Assembly: GCA_945883885.1 (NCBI GenBank) | Contig: CAMCYM010000033.1 | Span: 1-10,677, forward strand | Direction of reading: 5' to 3' | From: Chryseobacterium gleum | GTDB taxonomy: Bacteria; Bacteroidota; Bacteroidia; Flavobacteriales_D; Sanyastnellaceae | Length of the DNA: 10,677 nt | Shown: positions 7,169 through 10,677 of the stretch, piece by piece | How positions within the stretch are numbered: position 1 is the first letter of the stretch | Layout: every line of letters starts with the position of its first letter | Notes under the pieces: generated by a model | The model's database searches: none | What the model was told of the DNA's origin: nothing | Seen by the model: the letters and a program-made list of their open reading frames with translations, nothing else | Translations under genes and position numbers: made by a program

Positions 7169-8229
7169 CGGGCAGAGATGCGCACGGTTTGGCCTTCCAC
7201 TACCCGTCCAGCGCCTTTCTCAACGATGCGTTCTCCCGCCTGCAGCCCAGAAGCCACGAGCACCCGGTCGCCAGACGCCAATCCAAGTTCCACAGGGCGC
7301 TTTTTCACCACCGCTTGGTCACCCGACCCCTCTAAAACCCACACAAAATCCGCGCCCTCCACGTCCTGCTGCACCAGCGAAGCTGGAACCGTCACCGCAC
7401 TCGCAACGGAAAAATCCGTCACCAACACACTCACAAACATGTTCGGAAGCAACGATGTGCCGGACGGAAGGGGCAACGTAATGTCCACCGACCGATTCGC
7501 CGGATTGATGAACTGACCGACGCGGCCCACCTTCGTGGACACGGTGTCCATGCCCGCCACCACGATGCGCGCCGGCGTGCCAGCCTTCACAAGCGGTGCA
7601 GCCTGGTCGCTGACGGAAGCCCGCACGAACAACCCGCCGAGGTTCACGATGCGGCCGAGCGGAACGCCCGGTGCCGCGAGTTCCCCCTGCTTGATGAAAA
7701 TCCGATCGACCACGCCGCTGAACGGGGCGCGGACCACCGCTTGGGCCAGCTGCTCCCGCAGCGTCGCCATGCTGCGCTCGAGCCCCTCCTTGCGCGACCG
7801 GGCGGTGACGAGGTCCACCTCGCTGCCGATCTTTGATTGCCAGAGCTTTTCTTGGCGACGGAGCATGTCGGTGGCCAAATCCAACTGCACCTGCAACTCG
7901 GCTTCCGACCGCTTCAGCACATCGGTCGAGATGTACATGAGCGGCGCGCCCTTCGATACCCGCTCCCCTTCGCGCACCACAATCCGTTCAATTGAACCTG
8001 AAAATGTGCTCGTGATTTGGGCATTCTGCTCGGTTTCTACGTTGCCTTGAACCGAGAAATCGTGGGCAAATGGACCTGCGACTACCTCCAACGCCGTTAC
8101 GGTCAAGGATGCCGAAGAATCCGCTGCCGCCTGCGCCGGCGTATCCGTACCCTCGACGGAGGGCCCACAGCCCCACATCGCCACAGCAGCTGCCACAGCT
8201 GCAAAAACTCCCAAAATGTACCGGTTCAT
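7165..8229 (-). CDS. RND efflux membrane fusion protein (HlyD/AcrA family), probable lipoprotein
   Basis: Periplasmic adaptor, 354 residues, linking the RND pump to the outer-membrane channel. The N-terminus has a hydrophobic signal ending in MWGC, with Cys21 a likely lipidation site; Met at -3 makes the lipobox imperfect. The domain order fits the family. The first lipoyl half is at about 66-100 (GSIERIVVREGERVSKGAPL, 78-97), a helical hairpin at about 104-163 is rich in charged residues and Leu, and the second lipoyl half is at about 164-198 (VVRAPFSGVVDRIFIKQGE, 165-183). A beta-barrel follows at about 199-275 and the membrane-proximal domain ends the protein (GLQAGERIVEKG, 328-339). It starts 26 nt after the TolC-like gene with no Shine-Dalgarno, and its TGA overlaps the pump's ATG. 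Its position between the outer-membrane factor and the pump supports the assignment. Substrate unknown. Confidence 0.94.
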   Translation of the reverse strand: MNRYILGVFAAVAAAVAMWGCGPSVEGTDTPAQAAADSSASLTVTALEVVAGPFAHDFSVQGNVETEQNAQITSTFSGSIERIVVREGERVSKGAPLMYISTDVLKRSEAELQVQLDLATDMLRRQEKLWQSKIGSEVDLVTARSRKEGLERSMATLREQLAQAVVRAPFSGVVDRIFIKQGELAAPGVPLGRIVNLGGLFVRASVSDQAAPLVKAGTPARIVVAGMDTVSTKVGRVGQFINPANRSVDITLPLPSGTSLLPNMFVSVLVTDFSVASAVTVPASLVQQDVEGADFVWVLEGSGDQAVVKKRPVELGLASGDRVLVASGLQAGERIVEKGAGRVVEGQTVRISAR

Positions 8230-8255
8230 AGCGGTGTATTTCTAACGATTCAGAT

Positions 8256-9674
8256 TCAGTTCAAGGTGTCAAGCAAGCGGGTCCGGGCATTGAGCCATCC
8301 GAGTTCCGCAGCGATCACGCCGCCGCGCGCCTCCACCCACCGGTTGCGGGCTTGCGTCAAGTCGAAGCTCGAGCGCACGCCTGCGCGGAAGGACTCTTCT
8401 GTGCGCTGGTACAGGCGCTGGGCCATGGCCTCTTCCGATGTGCGCTGTGCCAGCGCGGCGGTGGCGTTTTCGAATTCCGTCCGCGCCGCCGCATGCTCCA
8501 AGGCCAAGCCACGCTTCATTTCTTCCAGCCCCGCCATGGCGCGTTCCTGCTCAATCCGTGCTTTCTCCACCCGCTGCTTCCCCCCGGTGCTCGTCCAAAG
8601 CGGCACACTCATGTTCACCCCGACGAGCTGCACGGGAAACCAGTCGCGGTCGCTCTTCAGGAAGTCGAAGGAACTCCGCTGGGCATTTGCTCGGTTCACA
8701 TAAAAGGCCGAAAGGACCGGCAGTCCCGCGGCCTGCTTGTTCTTCACATCCAACGCCGCAAGGTCCGCGAGGGCCTGTTGCTCTTGCATTTGGGGCAATC
8801 CCACTGGGTTCCATGTGCGGCCGAGCAAATCGGCCCCGGATACCGCTGCCAGCAAGGCACGCGCGTCCTCTGCGACGGTGGGCGGTGTTTCGAGGGGCAG
8901 CCCACACTGGAAGCCGAGGACCCGCCGTGCGAGGAGCTCGGAAGTCCGCGCTTCGGCCGTTTGGCGTTCCCACTCAGCCACTGCAAGTTCGAGCTGCTCC
9001 ACGTCCACGAGGTCCACAAATCCCGCCTCGTAGAGCAGGGCCATTTCGTTCAAGCTCTTTTGAACGGTTGCGAGCGCATCATCTACAATGCGCACATTCT
9101 CAGCGGCCATGGCAGCCAACGTATAGGCATCCGTGACCGCCCGGCGCGCCTCGCGTTCGGTCCGCTGGATGGCCAAATTCCGCGACTCCGCGAAGCGTTT
9201 CGCCGCCTGCAGCCCCACGAGGTAGCTGCCGGAAAAGAGCAACTGGCTTGCCTCTATGCCCACGTTGAGGGTATGGCGGTTTCCGAACCGCAGCACCGAC
9301 GAGCCGTCGGGATCCGGCGCGGGCGCATTCAAGGCCACCCCCGTCTGCTCAGAAACGCCAGAAAAGAAGTCGGTGAGGTAGGCCGGGAATCCGAAGGCAT
9401 CCGCGGGAACGACCTGGGCCGGGAGGTCGATGTAGTTCGTGTAGTCCGACACAAGGTTCACCTGCGGCAGGCCGGTGGCGGTGAGTTCTTGGATGTCCCG
9501 CTCTGCCTTGGAACGGTCGAGGACCGCACTCCGCACGGCAAAGCTGTGGGCGACGGCGAGGTCCTGCGCTTGGGCGAGGGTGAGGGAGGTTTGGGCTGCC
9601 GCGGGCGCGGTCCACGCGAGAGCAGCAGCAAAGCCTGCGGCCAAACTGACCCGGAAAAAGGGAGAAATCTTCAT
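8256..9674 (-). CDS. TolC-family outer-membrane efflux protein
   Basis: Outer-membrane channel of the tripartite exporter, 472 residues, normal for the family. Residues 1-27 form a signal peptide with a cleavage site near AAA-QTS. The mature protein begins SLTLAQAQDLAVAHSFAVR (30-48), the usual opening helix of outer-membrane efflux proteins. Two long helical repeats follow, rich in Ala, Glu, Leu and Arg (for example ERQTAEARTSELLARRVLG, and a C-terminal repeat with ARTEFENATAALAQRTSEEA), each broken by beta-strand-like segments such as NVGIEASQLLFSGSYLVGL and VNMSVPLWTSTGGK. The protein ends ARTRLLDTLN. Its ATG overlaps the TetR stop (ATGA, 9671-9674), so translation is probably coupled to the regulator. 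The TGA stop is followed two codons later by a second in-frame TGA (8250-8252). Function within the pump is inferred from family and neighbours. Confidence 0.94.
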   Translation of the reverse strand: MKISPFFRVSLAAGFAAALAWTAPAAAQTSLTLAQAQDLAVAHSFAVRSAVLDRSKAERDIQELTATGLPQVNLVSDYTNYIDLPAQVVPADAFGFPAYLTDFFSGVSEQTGVALNAPAPDPDGSSVLRFGNRHTLNVGIEASQLLFSGSYLVGLQAAKRFAESRNLAIQRTEREARRAVTDAYTLAAMAAENVRIVDDALATVQKSLNEMALLYEAGFVDLVDVEQLELAVAEWERQTAEARTSELLARRVLGFQCGLPLETPPTVAEDARALLAAVSGADLLGRTWNPVGLPQMQEQQALADLAALDVKNKQAAGLPVLSAFYVNRANAQRSSFDFLKSDRDWFPVQLVGVNMSVPLWTSTGGKQRVEKARIEQERAMAGLEEMKRGLALEHAAARTEFENATAALAQRTSEEAMAQRLYQRTEESFRAGVRSSFDLTQARNRWVEARGGVIAAELGWLNARTRLLDTLN

Positions 9675-10342
9675 GCAGTGGGCGCCTGCGCGGCGAGTTT
9701 TACGTTCAAATACGCCAACCCCTCGGGGCTTGCGATTGCGCGGATGTGGTAGACGAATGCGCTGCTGTGGATCGTGGCCAGCCCGCAGCCGGTATCCGCG
9801 ACGAGCCGCATCGGATCGAGTTGCTCGGTCATTCCGATGAGGAAGCGGGCGACGAGCTTCGGCTCGAAATCTGCGCGGTACACGCCCTCCCGCTGGCCTC
9901 GGACTAGATTGCGCTCGCTGAAGGCCAGCAGCGAAGCGGCCCGGCGCTCCATCAATTCGTGGAAGACCTTTCCGTGGAACTTCTCGAGGTCGTACAGCAC
10001 GCTGGGATGCATGGCATCGATGAGCCCGCGCATCCGATCCATCAGGGCGAGCTCGACATCGATCGCATTTCCTGCCAAGCCGTCCAGTTCGTCGAGCATG
10101 TGCTCTTGGGCTTGCATTTGGAACGCCACGGTCCGCGCTACGAGGTCGCGCTTATCGCGGAAGTGGCGGTAGAGTGTCTTCTTCGACACGCCGAGCTGGC
10201 GCGCGATGTCGTCCATGTTCACCGCCTTGATGCCGCAGCGCAGGAAGACGCCCAGTGCACCTGCGAGCAATTCGTGCTCGCGGCGCACGTCAGAAGCGCT
10301 GGCCTCTTGCGCAGGATGTGCAGCAACGGGTGAGACGTCCAT
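9671..10342 (-). CDS. TetR/AcrR-family transcriptional regulator, probable repressor of the efflux operon
   Basis: Cytosolic DNA-binding regulator, 223 residues. The N-terminal helix-turn-helix is clear: MDDIARQLGVSKKTLYRHFRDKRDLV (residues 43-68) is the classic TetR signature, where the last helix reads the operator and 'KKTLYRHFRDK' is almost invariant in type. The C-terminal part (about 75-223) is a ligand and dimerisation domain with no recognisable family match, so the inducer is unknown. The first 20 residues (rich in Ala, Ser, Pro) extend beyond the usual TetR start; the ATG at 10342 is kept because a TAnnTTTG promoter box lies 20 nt upstream. It is the first gene of the operon, overlaps the TolC-like gene by ATGA, and probably represses its own promoter and hence the pump. 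Activation rather than repression cannot be excluded. Confidence 0.94.
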   Translation of the reverse strand: MDVSPVAAHPAQEASASDVRREHELLAGALGVFLRCGIKAVNMDDIARQLGVSKKTLYRHFRDKRDLVARTVAFQMQAQEHMLDELDGLAGNAIDVELALMDRMRGLIDAMHPSVLYDLEKFHGKVFHELMERRAASLLAFSERNLVRGQREGVYRADFEPKLVARFLIGMTEQLDPMRLVADTGCGLATIHSSAFVYHIRAIASPEGLAYLNVKLAAQAPTA

Positions 10343-10362
10343 AGGTTCCAGGAAAAGCGGCG

Positions 10363-10370
10363 CAAAAGTA
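10363..10370 (-). promoter_or_regulatory. Bacteroidota-type -7 promoter box for the tetR–tolC–hlyD–RND operon
   Basis: The minus strand reads TACTTTTG, an exact match to the Bacteroidota housekeeping -7 consensus TAnnTTTG. It ends 20 nt before the TetR ATG, giving a leader of roughly 13-16 nt. No clean TTTG -33 element is seen; a TTC at 10394-10392 has a 21-nt spacing. This is the only good promoter box found ahead of the four efflux genes. Confidence 0.6.
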
Positions 10371-10393
10371 CGGCCGCGCTTCCGGAAACGGGA

Positions 10394-10432
10394 ACGCCGG
10401 AAACGAAATTATCGTTAAATCGTTTCCGGCGT
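10394..10432. terminator. 13-bp perfect inverted repeat over the hutU stop (terminator or operator)
   Basis: The arms ACGCCGGAAACGA (10394-10406) and TCGTTTCCGGCGT (10420-10432) are perfect reverse complements around a 13-nt loop that contains the hutU stop codon. The stem is strong enough for a hutU transcript terminator, but no T-run follows on the minus strand. The same CCGGAAACG core recurs at 10382-10390, closer to the TetR promoter, so a role in regulator binding is equally possible. Confidence 0.5.
10402..10416. promoter_or_regulatory. Candidate TetR operator, nested palindrome AACGA-n5-TCGTT
   Basis: The 15-bp sequence AACGAAATTATCGTT has perfect 5-bp arms around AATTA and is about the size of many TetR-family operators. 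It lies 32 nt upstream of the -7 box and competes for pairing with the larger inverted repeat. Assignment rests on symmetry and position only. Confidence 0.3.
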
Positions 10433-10677
10433 GGTGCCGAAGGCGGTGTGGAGGGCGGCGGCGAGCAGGGCGTCGTCGGCGTGTTCGGGGAGGGTCACCG
10501 AGAGCCGCGGTTCGCGCTCCATGGCGCGGCGGATGGCCCACTCGGCGCCGGGGTTGCGGGCCCAGCCCCGGCGTGCGATGCCGTTGTTGACATCCCAGTG
10601 CAGCATCGCCAGCAGGCGGCGGTCGGCTGCTTCGCTGCCGTCGAGGAGCAGCCCGAAGCCGCCGTTGATGACCTCGC
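10415..10677 (-). CDS. hutU: Urocanate hydratase, C-terminal fragment (5' part off the right edge)
   Basis: The last 86 residues of a minus-strand gene that enters from the right edge and stops at TAA (10417-10415). Urocanate hydratase converts urocanate to 4-imidazolone-5-propanoate with NAD+ as cofactor, the second step of histidine breakdown, in the cytosol. The tail EVINGGFGLLLDGS (fragment residues 1-14), then MLHWDVNNGIARRGWARN (24-41) and the AIRRAMEREPRLSVTLP stretch (47-63) match what I recall of the C-termini of the long urocanate hydratases in Bacteroidota and myxobacteria. The catalytic and NAD-binding parts lie outside the window, so the call depends on this tail alone. It is 72 bp upstream of the TetR gene on the same strand, and read-through into the efflux operon would be possible if the inverted repeat at its end does not terminate. 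No other hut gene is in view. Confidence 0.75.
   Translation of the reverse strand, partial: EVINGGFGLLLDGSEAADRRLLAMLHWDVNNGIARRGWARNPGAEWAIRRAMEREPRLSVTLPEHADDALLAAALHTAFGTTPETI

Noticed and set aside
8247..8258. Tandem GATTCA hexamer at the end of the TolC-like gene
   Set aside because: Only two units; it yields two in-frame TGA stops (8256-8258 and 8250-8252), but is short enough to be chance.
8352..9752. A 466-codon plus-strand frame opposite the TolC-like gene
   Set aside because: Antisense to a gene with a signal peptide and family features; no recognisable domain of its own.
3731..10342. Assigning a specific drug or metal resistance to the efflux operon
   Set aside because: Family membership does not reveal the substrate, and no neighbouring gene points to one.

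Overview
This is a GC-rich bacterial window that most likely comes from a member of the Bacteroidota. The main evidence is a single-polypeptide MurF–alanine racemase fusion, which is characteristic of that phylum. Supporting evidence is a TAnnTTTG promoter box (TACTTTTG) ahead of the TetR gene, the near absence of Shine-Dalgarno sequences, and a urocanate hydratase tail of the long type I associate with Bacteroidota and myxobacteria. The genus cannot be called from the sequence.

Layout from left to right. Positions 1-397 (minus strand) hold the N-terminal part of a lipoprotein with a beta-sandwich, carboxypeptidase-regulatory-like domain; it runs off the left edge. A 35-bp divergent gap separates it from a plus-strand pair, thymidine kinase (tdk) and the MurF–Alr fusion, which overlap by ATGA. 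Positions 3558-3730 are a convergent intergenic stretch without a gene, carrying about 2.4 copies of a 40-44 bp GC-rich direct repeat that reaches the 3' end of the next gene. From 10342 down to 3731 (minus strand) lies a compact four-gene efflux operon: TetR-family regulator, TolC-like outer-membrane factor, lipoprotein-type membrane fusion protein, and RND inner-membrane pump. Two of its three junctions are ATGA overlaps. The right edge (10415-10677, minus strand) is the C-terminal end of urocanate hydratase (hutU). A 13-bp perfect inverted repeat sits over its stop codon, just upstream of the TetR promoter box.

How the genes work together. tdk (dTMP salvage) and murF–alr (D-alanine supply and its addition, as D-Ala-D-Ala, to the UDP-muramyl precursor) are housekeeping functions that look co-translated. 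The right half encodes a self-contained tripartite exporter with its probable local repressor as first gene, so one promoter could serve regulator and pump and allow autoregulation. The substrate is not readable from sequence.

Nothing here amounts to a clearly new biological system. The observations most worth following are the loss of three of four zinc cysteines in Tdk, an extra hydrophobic pair in the RND pump, a hexanucleotide (Leu-Asn) repeat inside the MurF part of the fusion, the tandem intergenic repeat, and the nested inverted repeats that could be terminator, operator or both. No rRNA, tRNA, CRISPR array or insertion sequence was recognised.
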